DNA from: Rickettsiales bacterium
GTDB taxonomy: Bacteria; Pseudomonadota; Alphaproteobacteria; Rickettsiales; JANQQO01
Assembly (NCBI GenBank): GCA_028289305.1
Contig: JANQQO010000033.1
Coordinates: 1-10,221, forward strand
Length of the DNA stretch: 10,221 nt
Reading direction: 5' to 3'
How positions within the stretch are numbered: position 1 is the first letter of the stretch; each line of letters begins with the position of its first letter. Below, piece after piece: positions 1 through 6,883 of this stretch. The translations under genes and the position numbers were made by a program. The notes under the pieces are model-generated. The model ran no database searches. It was given only the letters and a program-made list of their open reading frames with translations, and had not been told where the DNA came from.

Positions 1-2727
1 GCCCGTATCCGTATCGCCATCCTGGATCGCAGTCAGCACGGCACGGCCATCATTGGCATCATACCACAAGACCGTCAAACCATCGTTGGCTGCGCCACGC
101 GCACCTGCGAGGGTGAAGTTGGTCATGGTAATGTCCGCATTGCTATTCAGACCTGTGGTATCGGTCAGTTGCAGAATGTCGGTTGTAGCAGTCAGCGTCA
201 GCGTTGCACCATTGGTCGTGGTTTCGATCTCACTCGTCGCTGCGACCACATCCACACCGTTAGCATCGATCAACTGCACTGTCATACCTATTTCACTTTC
301 ATCAAGATCAACATTATCACCACCAGAACCCAGCGCACCTACGGTGAAGTTGGATACGATATCCGAGTTCACACCACCAGCGCCAGGATTTGTGACAAGC
401 ACCACGTCGGTGGCCGCATCGCTGCTACCCAGATCGATAATATCGATACCAGCGTCACCAATGATGCTGTCTGCACCGGCACCACCGTCGATCGTGTCAG
501 CTTCCGCACCACCGCGCAACGTATCATTACCTGCTGCACCAGAGATATCATCTGCTGCGGTACCACCGATCACACTATCAGCACCCGCACCACCGGCTAC
601 GGTGATTTGGGTCGTGGTTTGTGCCAGGTCGATGTCATCATCACCGTCACTACCGGTAATGTTGAGCTTCACGCCCACATCCATCTGATCCGTCACCACC
701 AGATAGTCATCGGTAGCCACACCGCCGGTGATACCACTGGCGTTAATGGTCACTGTATCGGTAGCGGCAATGTCACTTGCCGTGACATAGCTATCATCAA
801 AGTCGATGGTTGTGATGTCCGTACCGTTCACCGTGATGGTTTCAAAGCCAAGAATGTCATTAGCTGCGATGTCACCATCAAAGTTGAACGTGGTGTCTGC
901 CGCTGCTGTTAAGATGATGGTATCGTTACCTGCACCACCTTCTACTTCCTGCACCATATTTGCAGAAACCAAGGTCACTTGGTCATCACCGGCACCCGCA
1001 TCCACGTCGTTATTCGTGGAGCCCGCACCACCGACATCGATGACATCATTGCCATCACCACCGGTCAGTATGTCAATACCAGTACCACCGAAGAGCGTAT
1101 CCGCTCCAGCGCCACCAATCAGCGTATCCGCTCCGGTGCCACCGGAAAGGCTATCATCGCCATCACCACCAACGAGGTTATCTGCCCCGTCAAGGCCGGA
1201 AAGCGTGTCACCATTGTCGCTTGCAATCAGCTGGTCGCCCGTGCCCGAACCCAGAGTCAGATTCGTACCGTCGTTACCAAGAATGGTTGCAGCCGCACCG
1301 GTGTTGATTTTGAGCAAGCTACCATCATCCGCTACCACGGTGATGATTTCGCCCGCGCCAGCCAAGCCACTCAAGACTACGCTATCCGCGTTTGCACCTG
1401 AAGCGTTGATCGTGATGTCACCACCGGTCGTGCTAGAGACCACCACCGTATAAGCGGTTGCCGCCACACTGGCATCATCCGTTGCGTCATCATCGAGAAT
1501 CAACGTATCAGTGCCATTCACAAAATCGCTAATGATAATATCATCGGAATCCGTACCGATGGAGTTAACGCGCAACAGGTCAGCACCAGCGCCACCTACC
1601 AACGTGTCATCGCCACCAGAACTCACCAGCGTGTCGGCACCGAGATCACCAAACAGGCTATCGGCATCACCACCACCGGTGATCGAGTCGTTGTCTTTAC
1701 CGCCACGCAGAATGTCGCGACCATTACCACCGGTTAGAGTGTCAGCACCGGCATTCCCTTGCAGGAAGTTGTCACCAGCACTGGCGTTGAGCTGATCATC
1801 ACCCGCACCACCGCGCAGCGTATCGTTATCAGCACCACCGAAGAGCGTGTCGTTACCGAGGTCACCATTTGCCTCGTTACGACCTGCAGTTTGCGTGCCA
1901 GCAGTATCACCGACATAGATCAGGTCACCACCTTGACCACCACGGATCGTGTCATCACCAGAACCACCAACGATGATATCATCGCCTTTGTTCCCGTTGA
2001 TGTTCAGATCACCATCGGTAGAGGCGTTCCAGTCAATACCGGTTACTGCACCTGCGGTTAATGCGGCTGAAGTAAACGTACCTGCGTTGTTGCCCACAGC
2101 GCGAATGATGTCATTGTCATCCCCACCGCGTGCAATGTCATTACCGGTACCGGTACGAATCGTATCCGCACCCACATCGCCGAATAACTCGTTACGACCG
2201 GTTGCAGCAGAGTAGTCGATTATGTCATCGCCTTTACCACCGCGCGCCGTATCATCACCGCCGCTAGCAGCACCTTGGATGCTGTCTGCACCGTCATTCC
2301 CTTGCAGGAAGTCGTGACCAGCACCACCTTCGATCGTGTCGTTGCCGTCACCACCGAATACTTTGTCGTTACCGCCTTGTGCGTCGATCACGTCAGCACC
2401 ACCGAGGCCATGCACTTGGTCGCCACCAGAAAGCGTGGTGGTTTCACCGGAATTGATGGTGTTTGCACTGTCGTCATTCGTGGTTGTGGAAAGACCATCA
2501 CCAATATACAGCACGGTGCTGTCGGTGAAGGTGAAGTTTGCTGTACCTAATTCTTTAAGCGTCGTATTTGCCAGCGTCACGCTACCCGCGGACGTGGTGA
2601 AGACGACATTGCTGCCCGATACGGCGACGGTCACATCGGACGCCGAGCCGTCGAAGGCAAGAATGTCTTCGCTCACATTAAATGTGAGAGAATTGCCAAT
2701 TTCGTTTGCGAAAGTAAAGGTTGCCAT
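1..2727 (-). CDS. RTX (hemolysin-type calcium-binding repeat) secreted protein, C-terminus beyond window
   Basis: The frame is open from an ATG at 2727 to base 1: 909 codons with no stop, so the C-terminus is missing. The protein is rich in Gly, Asp, Thr and Ala, has no Cys, and has only two Trp in the visible part. Residues 1-99 form a beta-rich, non-repetitive N-domain without a Sec signal peptide. Glycine-rich nonapeptide repeats of the GGxGxDxhx type fill about residues 100-205, 240-385, 495-605 and 690-765, separated by beta-like spacers. In this family such repeats bind Ca2+ in beta-rolls after export by a type I secretion system, whose signal lies at the unseen C-terminus. The acidic, Cys-free composition resembles alphaproteobacterial S-layer and RTX adhesin proteins; that assignment is inference. 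The start is supported by AAGGGG nine bases upstream. No T1SS genes are in view. Family confidence is high; exact role unknown. Confidence 0.92.
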   Translation of the reverse strand, partial: MATFTFANEIGNSLTFNVSEDILAFDGSASDVTVAVSGSNVVFTTSAGSVTLANTTLKELGTANFTFTDSTVLYIGDGLSTTTNDDSANTINSGETTTLSGGDQVHGLGGADVIDAQGGNDKVFGGDGNDTIEGGAGHDFLQGNDGADSIQGAASGGDDTARGGKGDDIIDYSAATGRNELFGDVGADTIRTGTGNDIARGGDDNDIIRAVGNNAGTFTSAALTAGAVTGIDWNASTDGDLNINGNKGDDIIVGGSGDDTIRGGQGGDLIYVGDTAGTQTAGRNEANGDLGNDTLFGGADNDTLRGGAGDDQLNASAGDNFLQGNAGADTLTGGNGRDILRGGKDNDSITGGGDADSLFGDLGADTLVSSGGDDTLVGGAGADLLRVNSIGTDSDDIIISDFVNGTDTLILDDDATDDASVAATAYTVVVSSTTGGDITINASGANADSVVLSGLAGAGEIITVVADDGSLLKINTGAAATILGNDGTNLTLGSGTGDQLIASDNGDTLSGLDGADNLVGGDGDDSLSGGTGADTLIGGAGADTLFGGTGIDILTGGDGNDVIDVGGAGSTNNDVDAGAGDDQVTLVSANMVQEVEGGAGNDTIILTAAADTTFNFDGDIAANDILGFETITVNGTDITTIDFDDSYVTASDIAATDTVTINASGITGGVATDDYLVVTDQMDVGVKLNITGSDGDDDIDLAQTTTQITVAGGAGADSVIGGTAADDISGAAGNDTLRGGAEADTIDGGAGADSIIGDAGIDIIDLGSSDAATDVVLVTNPGAGGVNSDIVSNFTVGALGSGGDNVDLDESEIGMTVQLIDANGVDVVAATSEIETTTNGATLTLTATTDILQLTDTTGLNSNADITMTNFTLAGARGAANDGLTVLWYDANDGRAVLTAIQDGDTDTG
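433..660 (-). repeat. RTX repeat block 4 (residues ~690-765)
   Basis: A shorter block with units GGAGADSVIGG, AAGNDTLRGG and GGAGADSIIGD. It is followed by DIVSNFTVGALGSGGDNVDL, similar to the capping segments after beta-rolls. The remaining visible residues (about 790-909) contain no further nonapeptides. Confidence 0.85.
913..1245 (-). repeat. RTX repeat block 3 (residues ~495-605)
   Basis: Consecutive units such as GLDGADNLVGG, GDGDDSLSGG, TGADTLIGG and AGADTLFGG give a regular nine-residue rhythm to about residue 565. Looser copies continue to GGAGNDTIIL. The flanking residues 400-490 and 606-690 are non-repetitive and Thr/Val-rich. Confidence 0.87.
1573..2010 (-). repeat. RTX repeat block 2 (residues ~240-385)
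   Basis: This is the longest block, with about a dozen nonapeptides including GGSGDDTIRGG, GGAGDDQL, GGNGRDILRGG and GGAGADLL. Residues 321-367 (FLQGNAGADT...RGGKDND...LFGDLGADTL) align with residues 140-190 of block 1, suggesting an internal duplication. It is followed by DIIISDFVNGTDTLIL, the kind of segment that usually caps RTX beta-rolls. Confidence 0.88.
2113..2430 (-). repeat. RTX repeat block 1 (residues ~100-205)
   Basis: Successive glycine-rich nonapeptides such as GGADVIDAQ, GGNDKVFGG and GGDGNDTIEGG are visible, ending in GTGNDIARGG. The block contains the unit FLQGNDGADS...RGGKGDD...LFGDVGADTI, which recurs in block 2. The Asp at repeat position 6 is mostly kept, as expected for Ca2+ ligation in a beta-roll. 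Confidence 0.88.
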
Positions 2728-2759
2728 GTTTCAAAACCCCTTTTTGTTACAGTTGAAAC
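2728..2759 (-). promoter_or_regulatory. RBS of the RTX gene inside a 7-bp inverted repeat
   Basis: On the minus strand GTTTCAA and TTGAAAC are perfect complements separated by 18 nt. The Shine-Dalgarno AAGGGG (2737-2742) lies in the loop, and the second arm ends immediately before the ATG. The SD fixes the start codon. The hairpin could expose or restrain the SD; that role is inference, and the stem is only 7 bp and AT-rich. Confidence 0.5.
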
Positions 2760-3004
2760 GTTACTAAAATCTATATTCGTTTAAAGCAATCGGCCCTTTT
2801 ATGTTCAGGCGGTGTTACTCGTCCACGTGCATGCGCTACATATACCAAAGGCATGGCATACTGCCCACGCAGTAATAAACGTCAACATAAGAAGCATTAT
2901 TCCAGCGAGAATTCAACCGGGGAAATGCATCCTATCGCAGTGGATGGCAAGAAAGTGTCTGGCCTGTTGTAAAAATGTTACAGAAACAGGAGGCGGCCCC
3001 ACCG
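2760..3004 (-). other. Intergenic leader between ileS and the RTX gene
   Basis: I found no coding region here with a credible start and codon pattern on either strand. It should hold the RTX gene's promoter. A TTGACG (2880-2885) is a good -35 match, but only a poor -10 (around TATGCC) follows at 17-19 nt. AT-rich stretches nearer the gene (TATAGA, TAGTAA) are weak -10 candidates. If TTGACG is used, the 5' UTR would be roughly 115-130 nt. No tRNA or known riboswitch was recognised. Confidence 0.4.
2963..2990 (-). terminator. Weak hairpin just after the ileS stop
   Basis: Fifteen bases downstream of the ileS stop, CCTGT pairs with ACAGG and, after a 3-nt bulge, TGTAA pairs with TTACA around a five-base loop. 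It is correctly placed for an ileS terminator but is AT-rich and lacks a following U-tract, so intrinsic termination is doubtful. Confidence 0.25.
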
Positions 3005-6000
3005 CTAGGCTGCCAGGGAAAAGCCAAACCGCACAGAAGCCCCTTCCAGCGCGTGCTCTGCCGTATGCGCATAGCCTTTAGGCGCCGCGAGAGACAGCGT
3101 TGAGAGCGTCTGCTCTTCAATATACTGCTGATGGGTTTTTACCGCGCTAGCCAGCCCCTCAGGCACATCCAGAGCCAATGTTATGCGATCGGAAATATGC
3201 AAATCTGCGTCTTTGCGGGCTTGCTGAATCAGGCGAATTAAATCCCGCGCCAGACCCTCTTGTTTCAGCGACTCGGTGAGCTCGGTATCGAGCACCACGA
3301 GCATATCTTGTGTCGACACGGCTTGCGCCCCAGCAACCCCGTCTTTCGGTGTAAGCTGCAGCGTGAATTCCTCTGGCGCTAGCACCTCCCCAGCAATCTC
3401 TATACGCGCCTGCCCGTCTTCTTCTCTATACTCCCACGCACCCTGCTTAGCAGCGGCGGCTACCTGCTTCATCTGCGGTCCTAAGCGCTTGCCGCAGACT
3501 GGGAAGTGAATCTGCAGCTTTTTCTCCGCCACTTCTTCTAATGCCGCTGATAACGCAATCTCCTTTACATTCACCTCTTCTTGGATCAGCGCGGTAAACG
3601 GCGATAGCGCCTCCGCATCCGCCCCATAAAGCGTGAGGCAAGCAAGGGGCTGGCGAATGCGATGCCCCGCCGCACTGCGCAGCGAAAGTGCGGTAGCACA
3701 CACATCACGCACCCGGTCCATCACCGCCACCAATTCTTCTTCCCGCGCAAGCGCTGTCACATCGGGGAAATCGGCCAAATGCACCGAGGCATGCTCCCCT
3801 GCTGCCAATCCCTGCCAGATCGTCTCGGTCAAAAGCGGCAGAAGCGGGGCTGCCGCTTTCGTCATCGCCAGCAAACAGGTATATAACGTGTCATACGCCG
3901 CCTGTTTATCAGCATCTACTTCCCCCTGCACCTCGCACCAGAAGCGCTCGCGCGTGCGCCGGATATACCAATTATTGAGCACCTCGAAAAACGCTTCCAC
4001 CGCCCCGCACGCCGCAGGCGTATCAAACGCATCCATCGCCGCCGCAATCTCCTCCACAGCCGCCCCAAGCTTCGCTAAGATATAGCGATCCATCACCTCT
4101 TCGGCCTTGCCATCGCTCGCCAGCAAATCATGCGCCTTCACCCCATCCGCATTGGCGTAGAGCGTGAAGAAGTGATAGGCATTCCATAGCGGCTTCATCG
4201 ATAAGCGCACCACATCGCGAATATCGCTACCATCTTTAGCAATCAGCAGATTACCGCCCTGCATAATCGGCTCACTCACCATACGCCAGCGCATCGCGTC
4301 CGCACCATATTGGTCGAACATCTCCTGCGGATCCGGGTAATTGCGCAATTTCTTAGATAGCTTCTTCCCCTCCGCATCCAGAATAATGCCGTGGCAAATA
4401 CAATGCGTGAAGGGCTCGCGGTCAAACAGCGCGGTCGCCAGCACCATCAGCGTATAAAACCAGCCACGCGTCTGACCAACATATTCCACGATGAAATCCG
4501 CCGGAAAATGGGATTCAAACCAGTCTTTGTTCTCAAACGGGTAATGCACCTGGGCAAAGGGCATCGCACCGGATTCAAACCAGCAATCCAGCACATCGCT
4601 CACGCGCCGCAGCGTATATTCCGGATTTTCCGGATCGGGCGCGGTCAGCGTATCGATGAACGGGCGGTGCAGATCCTCCACCGTCACCCCGAAAAACGCC
4701 TCCAGCTCTGCAATCGAGCCAAACACATAGAGCTGGTCATTCTCCGGATTATCGCTGCGCCATATCGGAATCGGGCAGCCCCAAAAGCGATTGCGGCTAA
4801 TCGACCAATCCCGCGCATTTTCCAGCCATTTACCAAATTGCCCATCTTTGATATGCGCCGGAATCCACGTGATATTCTGATTCAGCGCCACCATACGCTC
4901 TTTAAACTGCGTCACCGCCACATACCAGCTCGGCACCGCCTTATAAATCAGCGGCGTATCGGTCCGCCAGCAATGCGGGTAATTGTGGCGATATTCCTCG
5001 GTTTTGAGGTGCTGCCCCTGCTCCTTGAGCTTAATGATAATAGCTTTATTAGCCTCAAACACCTGCACCCCAGCAAAATCCGGCACGGCCTCCGTAAATT
5101 TCCCCGCCTCATCCACCGGGCATACAATACCAATGCCGGCTTCCTCACAGACGCGCTGGTCATCCTCACCAAAGCCCGGCGCTAAATGCACCACGCCCGT
5201 GCCTTCGCCTTCTTCGATGAAATCCCCCGCCAAAACGCGAAACGCATTCGGCTGATCTTTAAAATACGGGAATAGCGGTGTGTATGAGAGCCCTACCAGC
5301 GCATCACCCGGCACCACCGGCAGCTCTGCACCCTCTTCCAGCCCCAGCTCCTTCGCATAAGCGCCTACAGAACTCTTTGCTAGGATATAGCATATTCCTT
5401 CTCCCCCCCCGCCTGCGGGGGGGGTAGGGGGGGGTGTCAAAAAGGAACTTTCCTCTCCTTTCGCATCTGGCAATTCTTTCAACTTCCCAAGAACAACCTC
5501 AACAACCCCCTCTGGATTCTCCAACACCTCGTTATTCCAAAAGCGCAACACCGTATACCCTGCTTGCTCTAGGAACGCGGTACGCTTCGTATCATATTCC
5601 TGTTGTTCGGCATGCTGCCCCCCATCAAGCTCTATCACCAACCGCTTCTGATTACAGATAAAATCAACAATAAACGGTCCTACAGGCTGTTGCTTACGAA
5701 ATTTATATCCCTCTAGCTGCCCAGTTTTTAGGACACTCCACAGTTTTGCCTCTGCTTTTGACAGATTTTTTCTTAGTTCCTTAGCTTTCTCTAAAGCTTC
5801 CGGGTCGCGTGTGGTGTAAACACCCCCCCCTACCCCCCCCGCAAGCGGTGGGGGATTTGCATCACGCACCGCGCATACATACTCCATCTCCCCACTCACC
5901 GCCAAAGCCAGATTGCTTGGCAGCGTCCATGGAGTCGTCGTCCATGCGAGCAGGTGATAGGTTTCTGCCTCTGGCGCGCCTTTTGGCGCCTCCTCCAATT

Positions 6001-6676
6001 CAAACGCCACGGTCACGGCTTTATCCACCACTTCGCGATACGCATCATCCATGCGCGTTTCGAAATTCGACAGCGGGGTCTCCGCCGCCCAGGAATAGGG
6101 CATCACCCGGTGCGATTCATAGAGCAGTCCTTTATCATAAAGCTGCTTAAACGCCCACAGCACCGATTCCATATAATCCGTGTCCATGGTCTTATAATCA
6201 TTGTCGAAATCGACCCAGCGCGCCGCGCGGTTGACATAATTCTGCCACACATCGGTATATTTCATCACGCTGCTGCGGCAATGCGCATTAAACTCAGCAA
6301 TCCCAAATGCCTCGATCGCCTTGCGGCCCGATACACCGAGCTCCTTCTCCGCCTCCATCTCCGCCGGCAGACCATGACAATCCCAGCCAAAGCGCCGCTC
6401 CACGCGTTTGCCACGCATCGTATGATAGCGCGCGAAAATATCCTTCACACAGCTGGTGAGCAAATGGCCGTAATGCGGCAGCCCATTAGCAAAGGGCGGC
6501 CCGTCATAAAAAATCCATTCATTATTGCTGCCATCTGGCGCCTGGGCCGGCCGCGCGGCAATACTGCGCGTAAACGCCTGCTCCTTCTCCCACAGCGCCA
6601 AGGCGGCCTGCTCCAGCGTGGGCAGATCCGGGCTTGCGGGCACATCCGCATATATTGCTGTTTTCTTCGAGGACAT
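3005..6676 (-). CDS. ileS: Isoleucyl-tRNA synthetase, type 2, with an in-frame DUF559 endonuclease insertion
   Basis: Charges tRNA-Ile with isoleucine in the cytoplasm. With the ATG at 6676 it has 1223 residues, or about 1071 without the insert, normal for a type 2 IleRS. The class I signature is HYGH (68-71) and the second signature is KLSKK (772-776), a variant of KMSKS. WTTTPWTLPSN (245-255) is the Thr-rich editing peptide, and APGFGEDD carries the conserved editing-site acidic residues. DYMESV...KQLYDKGLLY and TPLSNFE are typical of the eukaryote-like class, as is the absence of a C-terminal zinc-binding tail. The C-terminal portion resembles the type 2 extra domain. Residues about 275-425 are a foreign DUF559 domain lying between the Thr-rich peptide and GEDD, within CP1. 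An upstream in-frame TTG (6715) was rejected because it overlaps the likely -10. There is no strong SD. By family knowledge, type 2 enzymes tend to be less sensitive to pseudomonic acid. Confidence 0.96.
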   Translation of the reverse strand: MSSKKTAIYADVPASPDLPTLEQAALALWEKEQAFTRSIAARPAQAPDGSNNEWIFYDGPPFANGLPHYGHLLTSCVKDIFARYHTMRGKRVERRFGWDCHGLPAEMEAEKELGVSGRKAIEAFGIAEFNAHCRSSVMKYTDVWQNYVNRAARWVDFDNDYKTMDTDYMESVLWAFKQLYDKGLLYESHRVMPYSWAAETPLSNFETRMDDAYREVVDKAVTVAFELEEAPKGAPEAETYHLLAWTTTPWTLPSNLALAVSGEMEYVCAVRDANPPPLAGGVGGGVYTTRDPEALEKAKELRKNLSKAEAKLWSVLKTGQLEGYKFRKQQPVGPFIVDFICNQKRLVIELDGGQHAEQQEYDTKRTAFLEQAGYTVLRFWNNEVLENPEGVVEVVLGKLKELPDAKGEESSFLTPPPTPPAGGGGEGICYILAKSSVGAYAKELGLEEGAELPVVPGDALVGLSYTPLFPYFKDQPNAFRVLAGDFIEEGEGTGVVHLAPGFGEDDQRVCEEAGIGIVCPVDEAGKFTEAVPDFAGVQVFEANKAIIIKLKEQGQHLKTEEYRHNYPHCWRTDTPLIYKAVPSWYVAVTQFKERMVALNQNITWIPAHIKDGQFGKWLENARDWSISRNRFWGCPIPIWRSDNPENDQLYVFGSIAELEAFFGVTVEDLHRPFIDTLTAPDPENPEYTLRRVSDVLDCWFESGAMPFAQVHYPFENKDWFESHFPADFIVEYVGQTRGWFYTLMVLATALFDREPFTHCICHGIILDAEGKKLSKKLRNYPDPQEMFDQYGADAMRWRMVSEPIMQGGNLLIAKDGSDIRDVVRLSMKPLWNAYHFFTLYANADGVKAHDLLASDGKAEEVMDRYILAKLGAAVEEIAAAMDAFDTPAACGAVEAFFEVLNNWYIRRTRERFWCEVQGEVDADKQAAYDTLYTCLLAMTKAAAPLLPLLTETIWQGLAAGEHASVHLADFPDVTALAREEELVAVMDRVRDVCATALSLRSAAGHRIRQPLACLTLYGADAEALSPFTALIQEEVNVKEIALSAALEEVAEKKLQIHFPVCGKRLGPQMKQVAAAAKQGAWEYREEDGQARIEIAGEVLAPEEFTLQLTPKDGVAGAQAVSTQDMLVVLDTELTESLKQEGLARDLIRLIQQARKDADLHISDRITLALDVPEGLASAVKTHQQYIEEQTLSTLSLAAPKGYAHTAEHALEGASVRFGFSLAA
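5401..5437 (+). repeat. Inverted repeat at the C-terminal-side end of the DUF559 element
   Basis: This 37-bp end matches the reverse complement of 5820-5856 at 34 of 37 positions. It contains a perfect 10-bp palindrome (5403-5424: eight C, GC, CT, GC, eight G), then TA and a second run of eight G. It is read in the ileS frame as a Pro/Gly-rich linker. Confidence 0.9.
5820..5856 (-). repeat. Inverted repeat at the N-terminal-side end of the DUF559 element
   Basis: This is the partner of 5401-5437. Its own palindrome (5833-5854) has one mismatch in ten around an AA centre. The match between the two ends stops at 5820 on the inner side, which defines the element ends sharply. Confidence 0.9.
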
Positions 6677-6713
6677 AAGGCGCGGCACTATAAAGCTCCA
6701 GCCGTACAGATGC

Positions 6714-6742
6714 AATATGCTATTCTAGTGGAGAAAGTTCAA
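6714..6742 (-). promoter_or_regulatory. ileS: Candidate sigma70 promoter of ileS
   Basis: On the minus strand TTGAAC (6737-6742) and CATATT (6714-6719) are separated by exactly 17 nt; each matches consensus at four of six bases. A start site near 6706 would give a leader of about 30 nt before the ATG at 6676. This supports that ATG over the upstream TTG. Confidence 0.4.
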
Positions 6743-6784
6743 AAATCTGGAGAGAATGCGTGTAAATTCGCTAGCATGCGGCGA

Positions 6785-6862
6785 AAATGATGCTTTCTTA
6801 AGAACCGGAGCGGATCGTAGATCCTGCTACTTGAGCACCGGAAGCTTAAGAAAGCATCATTT
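6785..6862. repeat. 78-bp palindromic element with perfect 18-bp arms between cobT and ileS
   Basis: 6785-6802 and 6845-6862 are perfect reverse complements (arm AAATGATGCTTTCTTAAG). Inside, a CCGG pairs with CCGG across a small internal loop, and the centre holds GGATC-GTA-GATCC, so a long compound hairpin or cruciform can form. It starts about 21 bases after the cobT stop. It could be a MITE-like or other dispersed palindromic repeat, or a structure insulating cobT from ileS. There is no clear U-tract and no obvious target duplication. The structure is certain; its role is unknown. Confidence 0.85.
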
Positions 6863-6883
6863 GCAGGCCATGATAGTAGAATT

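Larger units (their letters stand above)
5401..5856 (-). mobile_element. DUF559 (Vsr-like) endonuclease element nested in frame in ileS
   Basis: A 456-bp segment (152 codons) bounded by inverted repeats interrupts the IleRS editing domain between ...CAVRDAN and ICYILAK. The coded domain has the DUF559 hallmarks in order: ELRKNLSKAEAKLW, GYKFRKQQPVGPFIVDF, RLVIELDGGQH and GYTVLRFWNNEVLENPEGV. The VDF Asp and the ELD of VIELDGG match the likely catalytic acidic residues of this PD-(D/E)XK/Vsr-related fold, so it may be an active nuclease domain. The repeats encode Pro/Gly-rich linkers on both sides (PPPLAGGVGGG; TPPPTPPAGGGGEG), which would let the domain bulge from the enzyme. The domain has no internal Met start, so separate translation is not evident. 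Its base composition is less GC-rich than the surrounding ileS. Domain identity is confident; mobility is inferred from the repeats and the placement. Confidence 0.85.

Noticed and set aside
169..1453. Long plus-strand open frames over the RTX gene (169-912, 806-1453 and others)
   Set aside because: They are antisense to the RTX repeats. Repeated GGT/GAC-type codons leave few stops on the opposite strand, and the translations are low-complexity Thr/Ile- or Ser/Pro-rich with no SD.
433..2430. CRISPR-like periodicity in the 1-2.5 kb region
   Set aside because: The recurring 27-bp rhythm is coding for nine-residue RTX repeats, with variable sequence and no spacer structure.
5401..5856. Intein or intron interpretation of the ileS insert
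   Set aside because: The junctions lack the Cys/Ser at the start and the His-Asn at the end needed for protein splicing. The segment is fully coding and matches DUF559, not a splicing domain, and nothing suggests a group I or II intron core.
5390..5860. ATGC as a target-site duplication of the DUF559 element
   Set aside because: ATGC occurs near both ends but lies several bases outside the repeats, and collapsing the two copies would leave ileS out of frame, so it is probably chance.
6677..6715. TTG start for ileS at 6715
   Set aside because: It adds 13 residues unlike IleRS N-termini and falls within the probable -10 element. The ATG at 6676 fits the family start.
4391..6790. Plus-strand open frames antisense to ileS (4391-5185, 5954-6790)
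   Set aside because: The predicted proteins are Arg/His/Ile-rich shadow products of the ileS codon pattern, with no recognisable domain or SD.
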